Assembly (NCBI GenBank): GCA_033032175.1
Contig: CM065304.1
Span: forward strand, 16,554,001 to 16,618,000
From: Saturnia japonica
Taxonomy: Eukaryota > Arthropoda > Insecta > Lepidoptera > Saturniidae
Length of the DNA stretch: 64,000 nucleotides
Direction of reading: 5' to 3'
Part shown: piece by piece, positions 34,331 through 46,870 of the stretch
Layout of the letters: every line of letters begins with the position of its first letter
How positions within the stretch are numbered: position 1 is the stretch's first letter
The notes under the pieces: generated by a model
What the model saw: the letters and a program-made list of their open reading frames with translations, nothing else
Told to the model about the DNA's origin: nothing
The model's database searches: none
Program-made: the position numbers and the translations under genes

Positions 34331-37272
34331 GTGAGATCGAGGGTAAGCGTATTTTATATAAAAAATATAATCGTTATAACATAGCTTTATTTACATATTT
34401 TTAAGTAATATGTACGTGATTATTGAAAGTTTAATGAAATTCATATATTTACTGATTGTTTAATTTGGATTTTATAACCTTAGTCTTACATAATGTCTTC
34501 CTACATTATCTAATAGCGTAAAGTATTATACATGGATTGGAAATTAATAGCTAGTATCAGTATGTTTGCATATATGGCATCTTCATAACCTTAATAGAAG
34601 CTTGTACGCATTTCTAAGTAATTAAACAAGTTTCTAATGATTTAAGTAGGTACGTATTTTTATTAGGTATTTTTAATGCATGTACATGTAGACATCGAGA
34701 CATTATAAACTGAAGTATAAATTTATTAAGCAATGTTCCAGTTTAATGTTGATTACAAAGTAAACTATACCTACAGAGTGTCCTGTCTTAACTATGCAAG
34801 AATTATTTAGTGTCTAAGAATTAGTTACAACTTACAACATATTTAGACGTATAAAATATGTCGAATTGTTTTAGACGTATGCATGCAGTCTGCCGAAACA
34901 CCAGCTGCGTCCCGCTAACATAAAGTCGAAATAAAACTTTTTGCCGGCTTCCGGCTCAGTCTGGGCTCGGTGTAAACGTACGTTTTTATGAATACTTAAA
35001 CTAATAATTAACGCCCGCACTTAGTTGCGCTTAGAACACTGTTTATGAGTGAATTTTCTCGGTACGTATTGTTTGTTTTTCCTTTATGTCCATACGCGTC
35101 ACGGTCCATTTTCCACAGAGCTCATTATTCCATATCGAACGCGTGCCACTTTTACCCGTAGTATTTTAAACTTGCAATATTTTATTCTTAACTACTTTTT
35201 AAATTATAATAATGAATGGTCTCGATGTGAGTATAGGCACGGCTTCCAGCCGCGCTTGCATTGAATAGCTAATAAAATGCGACGCAACATCTGACCGAAT
35301 GTTATGGAAATATTTAATGCAAGGTTGATGTTTAGAATAATATAATGTACGGCTTATTTTATTTTATGTAGCCTAAAGCTGTTAAGAATTGACAGGAGTT
35401 ACATAACACTTCATCTTCAATTCGAAAATATTTGAGAATGACAGCTGAGATCGTTATATGTGATACTTTTGTAAAGTTCAAAGATTACCCTAAACTGACG
35501 TAAATTAAATCAAGCAAACAATAAATTTAGTTAGACCTAACCATAACCGACTTGTCCCTTATATTTACTTCTAATAGTTGGTTAATTATTTAGAAATAAT
35601 TATAAATAAAAATCGAAATATCTCGATCTCCATGTTGTGGTTACAAGTATATGGGTAAAAGAAATCAAATAAGGTAACGGTAGAAATATCAATTATAAAA
35701 CTATTAATATATATTTGAGCCTAAGCACCATAAGCTCTACCTTACTTTGTTATGGGAATCTGATACTGAACGGGTCACATTGTCTTACCATATTCTCGAA
35801 GTTCCGTTATTGCAAAAAAAGGTGACATCAGCCCGCGTACTCTGGTAGTTATTTATAATTATTCAACAGTTACTGAAGCTAAGGTTGCCATTTGGGTTTT
35901 GGATACTTTTTTAAATTGTAGATTTAGTTTAACTAATTAGAGTTCGTTATAATTGTTGTCTTAATTAAAAAAAAAAAAAACAATGGTTTTTATAGGTATG
36001 CTAAAAACTTATTGTAGTCAACATTTTTCACTTCGTACTGCTAGGATTAGTAAGGTTGTTTTTTGCTGATTACTTTATAGTAGAGATCCTTTTTTTTTTT
36101 GCAAATTCGATAAGTACACGAATAAAGAAGATCGCAAACTAGTTATTTTTACAGCAAGGTGTGGACGTGAACTTGTGTTCCTGTCATCGTATTCTATGTT
36201 TAACTCGAAATGGAATTAAAAAAAAAAATCTTAAGGTAATTTTGTATTCGATTAAATATGTTGTTAGTTAGCAAAACAGTATTGTTCCAAATTGAATTCG
36301 TTTTCTGGTCGGGAAATAGTGTTCATTAAATTAAGTTTCGTTAATAATGTGGTACTCGGACGTCAGTTCAGTGGATTGGAATGGTTATTCCATTCGGACA
36401 ATCTATTACCTTTATATAATAGTGCATTAAATACCGTTGACGGTAACTGTCTACCGATCCTCATCTTTTAATATTCACCGTTAGTCTAGTATTGTTCACA
36501 ACAACATAGATATACCGATAATTTTAACATAAATCCATTTTTTTACGTTCTTTTTCGGTTTTATTTTCTTGTTATTTAAAAGCTAAAAATTTAATAATAA
36601 ATCAAGGAAAATAATGAAACTGCTTTGTTCTTATTATAAAAAAAATTCAATGACGTCATCATGTTGGTGAATAAAACATAATTGATTGAAAACGTCATCT
36701 ATAAAAGTCTGCTCTTTATGGATGAGCTTGTACATATCCTGCTGTCGTAAACATACACTTTGAATGCACAGAAGTTGCCGGCACCGATAAGTATTTAAGT
36801 GCGAATTTATTTACGAGGATTTGCTGGTGCTCAGTGATTAGTTCCATACACGTCATAAGCTTGAAGCAATTGAAGGTTGTTTGTAACAATTGTGACCATA
36901 TTTTACTAGGATAAAGGATTCTAATAATAACTTAAATACAAATAATGATGAACAATCATTGGACCAAGTACACCAATTATAATATAAATACATAATTATA
37001 TTAAAATTTAATACAGAGTTTATAAAGTGATTTTGGTTTTGGTGGTAAAAGTATTATTTGATTTGTTCAGCTACTAACGACACGTACTTAGTTTGAAACC
37101 GGCTTTTTGCTGGAAAAATCGGTGTTGTCAGTATTTTTCAATAAACTTTTTGTTAAGTTTTCCTCGATCTGGTTCACATCTCTATTCATAACCTACCATC
37201 AAGTTAAATATAATCATTACGTTGAGATTCGATAAAAAAAAGGTTTACTCAAAGAAAACTAAATTTATATTT
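34331..37272. other. AT-rich stretch with one promoter-like cluster
   Basis: No gene is recognised. The only regulatory-looking place is the CRE/TATA cluster at 36,651-36,707. A GC-richer patch lies at 34,895-34,985. Confidence 0.4.
36651..36735 (+). promoter_or_regulatory. Promoter-like cluster: CRE, half CRE, TATA box
   Basis: TGACGTCA, a full palindromic CREB/ATF site, lies at 36,651-36,658. A half site, ACGTCA, lies at 36,692-36,697, and TATAAAAG at 36,700-36,707 is a consensus TATA box. Transcription would begin near 36,730-36,738. The downstream sequence has only very short ATG frames, so any transcript would have a non-coding first exon or be non-coding. Chance occurrence in AT-rich DNA is possible for the TATA box, less so for the combination. 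Confidence 0.35.
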
Positions 37273-38055
37273 AAAAAAAAACAGGCCAAGTGCGGGTCAG
37301 ACTCGCGCATCGAGAGTTCCGTAAAAACTTGTAGGTATGTAAATAGTTCGTCGGAAATCGAGACTCAAAGATTTTTTCTTCTTTTGACGATAAGGTTTTT
37401 AGTTTTTCCCTAAAATCAGTGCCCAGAACGTATAATAACAATAATAGTTTCTTTATTGGTGCAATTGTTGTTATGTTACTATCCAAAATTGGAAATCCAA
37501 AGTTATTTTATTACTTAAAAGTACGAATAATAGTTTAAACAGCTAGGTAAGTACAGCTACATTAACCAAAATAATTAGATAACGTTACTGAAGTTCATAC
37601 ATTATGATACCTACATACATTACATTATTATTATATTTACATTGCCTAACGAGAAGATAAAGTAAATTGAAGGACATAGTTAATTTTCACTTTGGAAAAC
37701 TGTTGTCCCCATACATCAATATAGGTCGCGGTCAGTTTACCAGCTGCAAACAAGTTTAGAATTGATTTTTGTTATGTAACTACTTAGTATTTTTCCCATT
37801 ACTTGTGCTATAAGATATTATTGCTTCTTGCCAAATTTTATGTTTCTAAGTCAACGAAAAGTACGTTATGATTGCATTAACTTAAGGGTTTGGTGTTTTA
37901 CGGCTCCAAGTGATTGCAGACCTTAGTATTTGATATTAATTTCAACTTGATACCTCCACGGGTTCCTGAGAAAATGGATATTGACAGACAAAATGACAAT
38001 GAAGTGATCCTATAAGGGTTGCTTTTTCCTCTTGAGGAAGAACCCTAAAAATGAT
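37273..38055 (+). repeat. Dispersed repeat family R, fullest copy
   Basis: The 5' part has gccaagtgcgggtcagactc and gcgcatcgagagttccgt at 37,285-37,322. The 3' part has tttaccagctgcaaacaag, a gaccttagtatttgatatta block, gacagacaaaatgac, then agtgatcctataagggtt and gaaccctaaaaatg at its end. This is the familiar lepidopteran repeat with a ...ggaaccctaaaaa end. It carries no open frame. A palindrome abuts its right end. Confidence 0.65.
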
Positions 38056-38057
38056 GT

Positions 38058-38083
38058 TTTGTATACATAATTATGTATACAAA
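38058..38083. repeat. 26-bp perfect palindrome
   Basis: TTTGTATACATAA is followed at once by its exact complement, with no spacer. It lies just past the end of the family R repeat and could be a hairpin or a cruciform-prone site. Confidence 0.75.
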
Positions 38084-38864
38084 TTTTTATAACTTTTTAT
38101 TTGCTCTTCAGTCATTTCGTTTATATTAAACTTTTAGGCATTTTTTTTAATAGTTTCGATATTAATTATGTAGTTAGTAAAAAATTGTACGTTACTAGGA
38201 TATACGACAGGTGTCGCCTCTAGAGCTTATATAATGCATATTATAAATACGCAACTTATAAATAAATAATATACAATAGTGCCAGATGCTACCGTGGACT
38301 TTATTTAAACCCCTAATTATTTCGTAACGATTTTTGCCCTCAGAATCACAAAGTTCCACGCGATAGATTATCTTATATCCTTATTATTCTATTAAATTGT
38401 AAATAAGTTGAAACAGAGTAAGAAACCTTTGTAATATTATATGTTTCACCGTAATAAGTTAACAATTTTCGACGGCCATGTTTGAACAGAAACAACTACA
38501 TTATGCATAATAAAACAAATAAAATGAGCGATGCTAAATTAAAAATGATAACATGGTAGTACAATTGATGGGGTACTGAGGGGTGGGTATGGAGACGCCA
38601 TCGCGGCATCGGTGTGTTAACCTCGGTATGGCAATGCAATTCTTACATTGACTTTCGTTTTATTATGTGCTTTGTTTAATTTTACTTTCATTTGAACAAA
38701 TCGTAATTCCTTACAAAATAATATATAAACGCTTATGGTTTTAGCTTTTTACAATGTAAATATTGTAATAAATGTACATTGTATATAGTAAATAGTTGAG
38801 TGGTGGTATGTATGTATGTATGTAAACATTATTAACACTATTTTAATAATACTTGTTCATCTCA
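38084..38864. other. AT-rich stretch with short TATG microsatellite
   Basis: A (TATG)n tract lies at about 38,807-38,824. No gene or element recognised. Confidence 0.5.
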
Positions 38865-39035
38865 ACGATCAGTTCTGCGCTGCTCGCATCCAGCGCGTTC
38901 CCGCAACCTTCACTAAGTCGTTGGTCCATTGTCCTCCACCTTGTGACGGGGATACCCACGGTGTGATTCCCGGTGCGTGGTCGCTACTCGAGAACTCTTT
39001 AGCCCCATAGGTCATCCGTTCTATGAGCTACGTAC
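38865..39035 (-). pseudogene. RTE-like LINE C-terminal fragment
   Basis: On the minus strand one frame reads AHRTDDLWG, a stop, RVLE, a stop, then RPRTG. A shifted frame continues QWTNDLVKVAGTRWMRAAQN and a stop. This is the end of an RTE-like reverse transcriptase, whose usual signature is HI.R..D..WG..VLEWRP and RW.DD. It carries stops and a frameshift and is a dead 3' fragment. Confidence 0.65.
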
Positions 39036-40139
39036 GCATAAATTAGCCTCATTTTTTGATCCAATAAGAGTTTAGACAATAGAAGCCTGACATGCAAATT
39101 ATGTAAACTGAAATTAATCTTATTTTCTGTTACTGTTATAAGGTTATAATTTTTAACTTTTTCCGACTAGAATTATTACTTTTCACGTAATTTCTATTTT
39201 AATTAAGTCATCTGTTAACTAAGCTAGCAGTTTTAATTTCACCTCTTACGTATAACCATAACCAACTTTACAAATACAAATATTCTTACAAAAGGAAGCT
39301 ATTCATAATGCACTAACATTCACCGGCTTAAATGCCCTTTTAATTTAATAGAATAATAAATGTTACATCCGTATTAATAGTACTAACAGGCCATCGTATT
39401 GAAGCGACAACATTGTGCTCGGCGATGATAAAAGTGAGTATTATTTTACGGTACAGTCGAGCGGGTAAGATTTAACGTAGACATCGAACGTAGCACACAC
39501 CGCGTTACCTTGCGCTCCTCAGAATATTCCTATCCCAAATACTGCACGATGTACGATCAGACCGACTTAAATAAATAAGTATAAGATATTTCACATACAT
39601 GTTTTTTCTTAAATTTCACATTTTAGAATGTTTATCATGTAACTAACAACAGCTTTCATGTTAGTTTAACAGATTGTTAATAGATGGCGCCACCAGTATG
39701 TTAGTTGATTATATTTTCATTAGGAATGCCATTCTGTTGATGGTATGGCTTAATTACTAAATTAAGAAATCCTTAATTTAAAAATAGTTCTATGTACATC
39801 TTTAGCGTGGAACATAAGCTTTTAAAACGATGTTTAAATCATTGATTTTGATGAACATATGGGAGAAATGGATTGCCACAAAATACACCTTTGAGGAATA
39901 ATATATAATATTGTTCCTGCAAATTGTATTATGTAATAAGTGTACGTAATTATAAGGCGAATGAATAAATCATTGTAAGTTAATCGACATATACTGATAG
40001 GTTTTCGTTTCGTATCATTTAGTAAAAGTCAGGTCTCCTTGAAGTTTTGGGATATCAAAATGTAACGAATGAAATCTTTCGCAATGTACAAATTGAAATC
40101 GATGTAAGAAGTGAAGAATAAACATCTTGTCTTCACATA
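39036..40139. other. AT-rich stretch, no gene seen
   Basis: Nothing recognised. Confidence 0.5.
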
Positions 40140-40425
40140 AAGAGAGGTAGAGGGGAGAGGTAGGGTACAGAAAAATGTTTTGGAGTTTCTCTCTACTTGT
40201 GGCGGTCCGACTGTTTGACTACATCCACTTTACAGAATATCGCAGCCAAATAGTCTTGTGTTGTGTTAACACCTAGGGTGAGTAGGGTTTCTAGAGTTCC
40301 TTGGGGTTGGGGGTTCAAGGTCGGCAACGCGCTAGTGATAGTGATATCACAAGCGTCATAGTCTATAGTAGGCGCTTAGCATTAGGCGGACCGTATGTTT
40401 TTTTGCCACATGAGTTGTATAAAAA
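40140..40425 (-). repeat. Dispersed repeat family C, copy 1
   Basis: The complement runs gtggcaaaaaaacatacggt, ccgcctaatgctaagcgcc, gcgcgttgccgacctt, then a ccctactcacc block and tatttggctgcgatattctg. It parallels the 54.49-54.95 kb copy block by block. This is a very common lepidopteran repeat (tggcatacaagcgtac...gcccgcctgatg). Class not assigned. Confidence 0.6.
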
Positions 40426-41476
40426 ATAAAAATTGCAACTTACGTATATTATAACTTTTTTCAACTGTAATGATAAAATTTATGATTGTAACAATGTAAA
40501 AAAAAAAAATCAAATTTATCACTATCTCATTTTGTTTCAACTGTTCATATAAATAAATGTATTGTGTTAATTTTCTAGAGTACATGTCATAATTCATAAT
40601 AAATCTTTATAAAATAAATAATTTTTCATTGATGTAATTAAATACAGTGGATATAATTATTCTTCTGAATATTGCTCAGGTTGTATCACTAATTTAATAG
40701 GTTTTCTTAAACGATGTTGCAAATTTATGCACCATGAATGATTTTAAAACTTAAAGTTGTAATTAAAATTGAGTCAAAGTTATTAGTTTTGGCATACAAG
40801 GTTAAAGCATTTTTACAAAATAATGTGGTCAAACTAGATGAATTAAATAAAATGGAAGACATTAAAACAGACTTTTCACCTTGCCGATCCATGTACGACA
40901 GATTCGTTCCGACGTCGTACAATTAATATTAATTAAGATTTAAATTGGTCTAATTACATAGAACCCAGCCCATCTTTACAGGACGGGCGGCTATTCTCCA
41001 GACTAAACGTATTTATTATACAAGAAAATGTTATTTAAGAACTACATAATGTATATTATTCCGTGATTTAATTAAGATATTTTCTTATTCTTTATTTTTT
41101 AAATATATATTACGTATTTATAAATAAAATAATTTGATTTTTTCCTTTCGCGGAGTCGACCTTGTGACCGAATATCTATCAGCTTCAATGCCTCCTCACG
41201 CGCCTTTTGAAGGACTATAGTCAAAGGAAGAAGTGAAAATATTGACTGGAAAGACGTTCCACATCCTGCCCCGCCTGCCCGTACCTTGCTACGGCCATTG
41301 AACTACCAATATATAAATATACATAGTACAATCCGAAAGTTTGTCATACTATTAAAACTGTTTTACCGATCTATGAATCAACCACGACGAAACCCAACAG
41401 ATATCGGGATAATAGCTGATATTGTAACGTGGCACACCATGTTACTGTAACACGCTTTTCACCATATGTTCATATT
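40426..41476. other. AT-rich stretch, no gene seen
   Basis: A GC-richer patch at 41,155-41,300 has no family resemblance. No gene supported. Confidence 0.45.
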
Positions 41477-41770
41477 GTTTTATCACTCACACTGACGCTT
41501 TCCGCTAACTCTGTCGTGGTTTGCGATGGATCCGCTTCCACGGTCACCTTTAATTCTCTATTATCAACTAGGGCTTCCGGCCGTCCACGGTGTTTGTTTC
41601 ATAGGTCAAAATTTCCAGAAGGAAAACTATGGAACCAAACACGTACCGTATTTTCTTTTACAGTAGCTTCCCCATACACATCATTAATCCTTCGAGCTGT
41701 TCCTGAAGCGCTGATGGCACGGTGGCACTCATATTCGTAAATAACATGGTATTTTAAGTTTTAAATTTGG
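41477..41770 (-). pseudogene. Mariner transposase N-terminal fragment
   Basis: The minus strand encodes pieces of the helix-turn-helix region matching the 27-kb copy, with the linker GRP at the position of ggccgtccacgg (about 41,580-41,591). Only the DNA-binding part remains, with substitutions. Open frames on the other strand here are shadows. Confidence 0.7.
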
Positions 41771-41932
41771 TGAAAAGAACGATGTCAAAGAAAAATCAGA
41801 TGGTGCGAAAACAAATAAAACAATAATACACAGCAGGCCTTGAAATAAATTTGAATTTGGAATTCCTAACCAGACGCCAGATATTTGGAATCAATGTGGC
41901 CAGTTCAACAAAACGCCAATTTCATATGCATA
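41477..41932 (-). mobile_element. Truncated mariner copy (same family as 27.45 kb)
   Basis: It aligns with 28,254-28,705 of the complete copy: tatcactcacac, ggccgtccacgg, aggtcaaaatttccagaa, ttttcttttacagtagctt and gacgccagatattt. The right end keeps the terminal repeat (aaaacgccaatttcatatg, about 41,910-41,929) but not the final outer bases. The left part of the element, including the transposase catalytic domain, is missing. Confidence 0.8.
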
Positions 41933-43638
41933 TTCATATTTCTTATAGTTATTACGATGAGGTTAATAAATGCCTCATCTTCGTTTTACTATTCAACATG
42001 AACGTTTATTTCCTTTACTTCGCGGTCTAATAACAAATTTAACTAAACGCAAATGAAAGCTGCGATGTTATTGTTTCGTGTGCTAATAATTCCTTTGTCT
42101 CAATTTTTAAAGCAGGAAGAGGCTCGGTACATTGTTGATAAATTAATTTATTATTGTTATTATTTTCTTTTCAGGTAAGTCTACCTATAAACAGTTACAT
42201 TCGTCCAACGGTTCGGTAAGTTATAAAGAAATATATTTTACCTGATACTGTTTCACTAAGTAATTTCAATATATGTAGGTACTTAATAAATCTTTTATCT
42301 AGTTACTGTGTACTTTATAAAATGTAATAAACTACAACTACAATAGATATTTAAAAAAAGGAATTATTGATCGCAGCTTAAATATTCGAGTTTAGGAAAT
42401 AATATTATATGACATTAGATCTAATAGAAGAATATAAATTACATTATAATAAATAATTTAGTAAAAGTTTTAATATTTTAGACACGTACTTATTTTCCAT
42501 CTATTCACTTTTAAGGCAAGTAATCAGTAAATTTTTTTTTTCTTAAGTTAATAATAATAATAATAATTTTTAAAAAAATATTAAAGCAACTTTCACATTT
42601 CTATAGGTTTAATAGGTTCTTTTAAGTTTCACAAATGATGAGCGTTCTGTGTACGCAGCCGCGATTACCCCTTTCGTGTTCTTAGTGTGGGAAGCTTTTT
42701 ATTTTATACGTGATGTGTGGACGTTTTGATTTAGTGATGGTACGGTTCTCCGAGCATTGGCCGGTTGATTGTGCTTAACAGTATAATATTAATTACGTTG
42801 TTTCTTCCTAGTTCAGTTCAATAATGTAAGTTTTCTTCCTAATGGTAAAACTTGTGGTTTATAAGTGTACCATTAAGACATAAACTGAATAAAGAAATTA
42901 ACATTTTGATTATTTTGCCTAAATACTTGCAATTGTGCTTCAGTGCAATTTTAATATATTTTTAAAACAAATGAAATATAATCGCACTTTGAAGAATATT
43001 ATAATAAAATGTGAAGTTGGCATAAAAGACACAGGTAAAAAAAATTAATAAACAACTTTTAAAAACAACTTTTATTCATTATTTCAATCATTTTAAAAGC
43101 TTCTAAAGTACAAGAATTTTTTTTTATTCAAATTATCCTTTCTCCCTATTTATTTGCACTACAAGATTTTAAAATTATTGAATAAAGGCTTGTTTTTAAA
43201 AAGATTTCTTTTTTAAATATTTTTATATATTCTTCTCAGCAAACCCTTTCGTTTCACATCCATATTATGGGAACGCATAAAAAATAACTGGTCCACCATC
43301 TTTAGTGGTATATTTACAATTATAGTCGTACAAGTTAGTGCTCGATCGTCCTATGTTTTAGACGTTGGCGGAAAAGAGGTAGCACATCACTACACTATAC
43401 ATTACACTAAAGTAAACAGTATGTTACCTAGGCAGTTTTCTTGAAATAATTACCTTCAGGTGCTCGGTAGCCAAACACGCACTGAAGCTGCCTTCTGACT
43501 TTTGTTTCTTAGCTTACCTATTTATGTATTGCATAATACTATATTCAATTGTCATATAATGCCATCGGTATTGCGGTGAACTCGCTTCCCCCCACGGCAG
43601 TCGCCCGCCGGTTATTTTGAAAATAAAAATGTTTATTA
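41933..43638. other. AT-rich stretch, no gene seen
   Basis: A short (AAT)n tract lies at about 42,548-42,566. GC-richer words occur at 42,655-42,690 and 43,570-43,615. No gene or element recognised. Confidence 0.45.
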
Positions 43639-43920
43639 TTAACTCCTTACATATTAAATTGACGTATTTGTTGAGCTGGCCACATAGATCTCAAATATCT
43701 GGGCGTTTGGTTAGGAATTCCAAATTCAAATTTAGGCCTGTGTATCTGTGATTTGATTGTAGTTATTCATTTGTTGGCGAAAGTGCATAGATTATATATT
43801 TTCTATAACATAGAAAACAATGGTTGATGTATGTCATCAATTGATTCAATGTATAATTTCATAATCGTTTTTTCATTTTACTTTTTCCATATAAAACGCT
43901 AAATTCATGTGACAACCTAT
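43639..43920 (+). mobile_element. Internally deleted mariner miniature (282 bp)
   Basis: Both ends are those of the 27-kb mariner: ttaactccttacatattaaa at the left, and the complement of aaaacgctaaattcatgtga at the right. TA flanks both sides (43,637-43,638 and 43,921-43,922). The left part continues into the 5' leader (ctcaaatatctggg, ggttaggaattccaaattc). At about 43,780 it jumps to the transposase C-terminal end (ggcgaaagtgcatag) and the 3' leader. About 980 bp of the middle is absent. It has no coding capacity and could only move with transposase from elsewhere. Confidence 0.85.
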
Positions 43921-45399
43921 TATGAAGTTCAAGTCATTTTTAAAATGATGAACGAGAGATGTTTTTTTTAAAATCAGTTTCATATCTCATCTACCTCATA
44001 TACCCAAAATACACGAGCAGCTACTTTATCGGATTCGTCCTATAATTAGAAATTTAATCTCATAATTTTATTGCATACATTATAAAACATATACATTTTT
44101 TTAATACTTAACACTTACCAAAATAGTTTAATCACTTGTTAATGAACAAAAATATTTACTATAAATAATATTAAGGAAATAATAAATATGTAATTATATA
44201 AAAAAAAAAATTAAAAATGACTGCTACCCGACTATTCGGAAACAAACATCAACGCAACACTAGCTTATTTATGTAGGAACCTGCATCGTCGCATACTTTT
44301 AATAACAGCAGACAGAGGCGTCGTGTGTAACAGCCCTTTCAGAACAACCAGCAGGTGAAGCGAGGCGAGGCTAGGCGCTACGCGAGACTGTGGTTAAGTT
44401 TCACTTATACGGGTTCAGTTTTAGTTTTTTATTTAAGGAATTGCTTTTTATGCTATGCAACATTTTTAATTTATAATATGATACCAATATATCTATAATA
44501 ATGTATCTAAGGCAATCTATATTTTAATTCCAAATCACTTTAGTAGATCAATGATACTATAACACAAATAAATCTTTTATTTATATAATTTAAATAAAAT
44601 TAAATAATCCTTTCTTTAAAAAAATAAATTAATTAAATTAAGGTAAAATTGCAAGAGTTCAATTGAAAAATTATAATGCTATAATCAGTAAATATTTACG
44701 TCAATAGTAAAAAAAATAACCAAAAAAAAATTACATATGTTTAACTTCTATTAGAATTATGTAAAGTTATAATTAATTCATCTATACTTCATCATAAAAA
44801 GTTTGGATATACAGTCTACGGACTCCTAAATATAATATGCGCTTACATTGTAGACTTTTGTATTGTCCCTCAATTTGTAGTAAAGCATAGTTAACGCCTG
44901 CGTTAACGGATCATAGAGAGTTGCAAAGCTTTGGGTTGGCACCACAAAAGTGCTAGAATTTTTTCCCTTTAATGGTGCGTTTAAAATCTTTCAGTCGCTC
45001 GTAACCGCCGCTGACGACTTTGTCGGCGATACTGATAATTTGCGACCGTGTAACACGTCACGAATAAATGTGTCGCGTTGGATTAGTACCTTAATTACAA
45101 TCTGCTATTATCACAATTATTTTAAAATCTTTTTATGCGAAAGCACTTTGTTTATTTCACAAATATGTGTATACTTCATTAAGTAATCCCAAGCCCGGTG
45201 AAGCTGTAAAAGCCGTCTGAGGCTTCAGGGTTTTTATGGCTAGCAGTATAGTCAATTAAAAAAAAAACAATATAATTCATGTAAAGTATATCAATGATTA
45301 AACGAAACTAAGTTACCTGTGCATGAAGTTCTATCATAATTATTATACGAAGTGAGAAACGTGACGAGCGCTTTCGACCGCGGCTCGCGAACACTGCGG
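43921..45399. other. AT-rich stretch, no gene seen
   Basis: A GC-rich patch at 44,330-44,395 (gaagcgaggcgaggctaggc) is unexplained. Nothing else recognised. Confidence 0.45.
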
Positions 45400-45539
45400 A
45401 CGAAATGGAATACCATAAACCATTACTATTTGGTATTACTTTTAGTCGGCTTCACTCGCGTGTTGTAGCCGTGGAGTATATATAGTCCAAGTGATATACC
45501 TGTTGTAAATTATCTGGATTATATAGTTTTGCTACAAGC
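45400..45539 (+). promoter_or_regulatory. Possible TATA promoter upstream of a LINE block
   Basis: TATATATA at 45,477-45,484 follows a CpG-rich segment and lies about 60 bases before the GC-rich block at 45,540. Its position suggests a promoter or leader, perhaps of a retroelement. This is position-based inference only. Confidence 0.2.
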
Positions 45540-46262
45540 GATTTACCGTGTACCGTTTACGGTGTACCATCGGCCGCCATAGTGGGACGACACGGGACTT
45601 GCAATAGCATTCTACCGCGTAGCCCCGGCGCGGCGGTCGGCCCCTGTCGGGCCTCTGGCGCTAAAGAGATACAGTCTGGTACAACCCCAACTGACTTCCA
45701 GACGGCTGAACCAGTGCAATAGGAAGACGAGCCCTCCGACCCATCTCCCCTTGGTTCAGCAAAGGCAAAGGAAGGGGCGAAAAAGCGCCCCCTCCTACTA
45801 CCCATCGTCTGCGATCTGAGACATCAGTCTTCCGTAGGTATCGGCGCTAGAGATGAAGCAACAATCCCTTTAACGGAAGGTGGCCGGTAGCTGGCACCCC
45901 CCATGTAGTGGCCTAAGATGAGAGTGTTAAGATGTACTTGTGATATAACTAGAATAGATAAGTTTAGGGCTGAGTACATCAGAGTAAGTATGAAAATATC
46001 ACAACTGATAGAGAAGTTAAGAGGTTTATAGGTTAGCGTGGTATACGCATGTTATGAAGAGGGATGAAAGTCATATAACTAGACAAAGTTAAGTATGAAG
46101 GTGGAGTAGAGAAAGACCGATGAAGGTATGTATGGATCGTATAAGGAATTCTTTCGTATAAATGTGTGCATACTGATCTGACTGCTTATAGAAGAGAGTG
46201 AAAGATGAAAACGTATTATGGCCGACCCTACATAGGTAGGATATGGGTAAGAAGGAGAAGAT
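45540..46262 (+). pseudogene. LINE remnant: GC-rich leader joined to RTE-like C-terminus
   Basis: The first 380 bp are GC-rich and look like a LINE 5' untranslated region (ggccgccatagtgggacgac, then ctttaacggaaggtggccgg). From 45,919 the translation reads MRVLRCTCDITRIDKFRAEY and IRVSMKISQLIEKLRG, then, with stops and frameshifts, HVMKRDESHITRQ, MKVCMDRIRNSF and KDENVLWPTLH. This is the last part of a LINE reverse transcriptase. Everything between leader and C-terminus is missing. Whether leader and tail came from one element is inferred. Confidence 0.55.
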
Positions 46263-46639
46263 TTGGTAAATAAATATGTTTAATAAATAAAACCTTGACG
46301 ATACTATTATCTACTTCTGTTGTTGTTGGTTAAGACTTGGCTCCAAGTGTGTATAGTTTGCAATCCTTCTTGAGTTTATCTCAATATTATTGTTGAAATG
46401 AAATATTCCGATTTTACTGGTTTTATATCTCTCAGTAGTAAGAAAACTTATCACAAAATAGGAAATATAGATTGGTCGACGTCCATTTCAGATACCAATG
46501 GCTCAGCTACTAATGGAGCGATGTTTTGATCGCTGACTGATGCGGAATTTAAGCTGATGGCCACCGAAACAGGACAGAGTAATGCTAAAATCTCTGATCG
46601 GAGGTCTAGATTATTTTTACTGCAGCTTTTACAGTTTCA
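46263..46639. other. Non-coding stretch, nothing recognised
   Basis: No gene or element seen. Confidence 0.45.
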
Positions 46640-46870
46640 CCGGACTTGAATATTATATCACTTGTTGTCACTTTTCATTGAGTGACAATGTCAATATTTT
46701 GGGAGGTCTAAGTTCAATGGCACTGTTCGTTTTAAGATTCGCAGTATTAATTTATTTAATTTAATATATTAGTAACAGATATTATAGATAAATTTTAGCT
46801 TTCTGCACTCCTTCTCCATATAAACTTTAACCATGCCAAATCTCACAGTCTTCCGTGCACGCAATACGCT
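46640..46870 (+). repeat. Dispersed repeat family B, copy 3
   Basis: Block order matches copy 2: tatatcacttgttgtcactt, ctaagttcaatggcactgtt, tttatttaatttaata, then tagctttctgcactcctt and ccatgccaaatctcac, ending gtgcacgcaatacgctt. The last blocks also match copy 1 on the other strand. The short ATG frame in it is not conserved in the other copies. Confidence 0.65.

Noticed and set aside
38816..39010. 64-codon plus-strand frame
   Set aside because: It is the antisense of the RTE-like LINE C-terminal fragment.
41429..41740. 103-codon plus-strand frame
   Set aside because: It is the shadow of the mariner transposase fragment on the minus strand.
45557..45805. 82-codon minus-strand frame in GC-rich DNA
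   Set aside because: It lies in the presumed LINE leader; the frame is open because of base composition and shows no domain.
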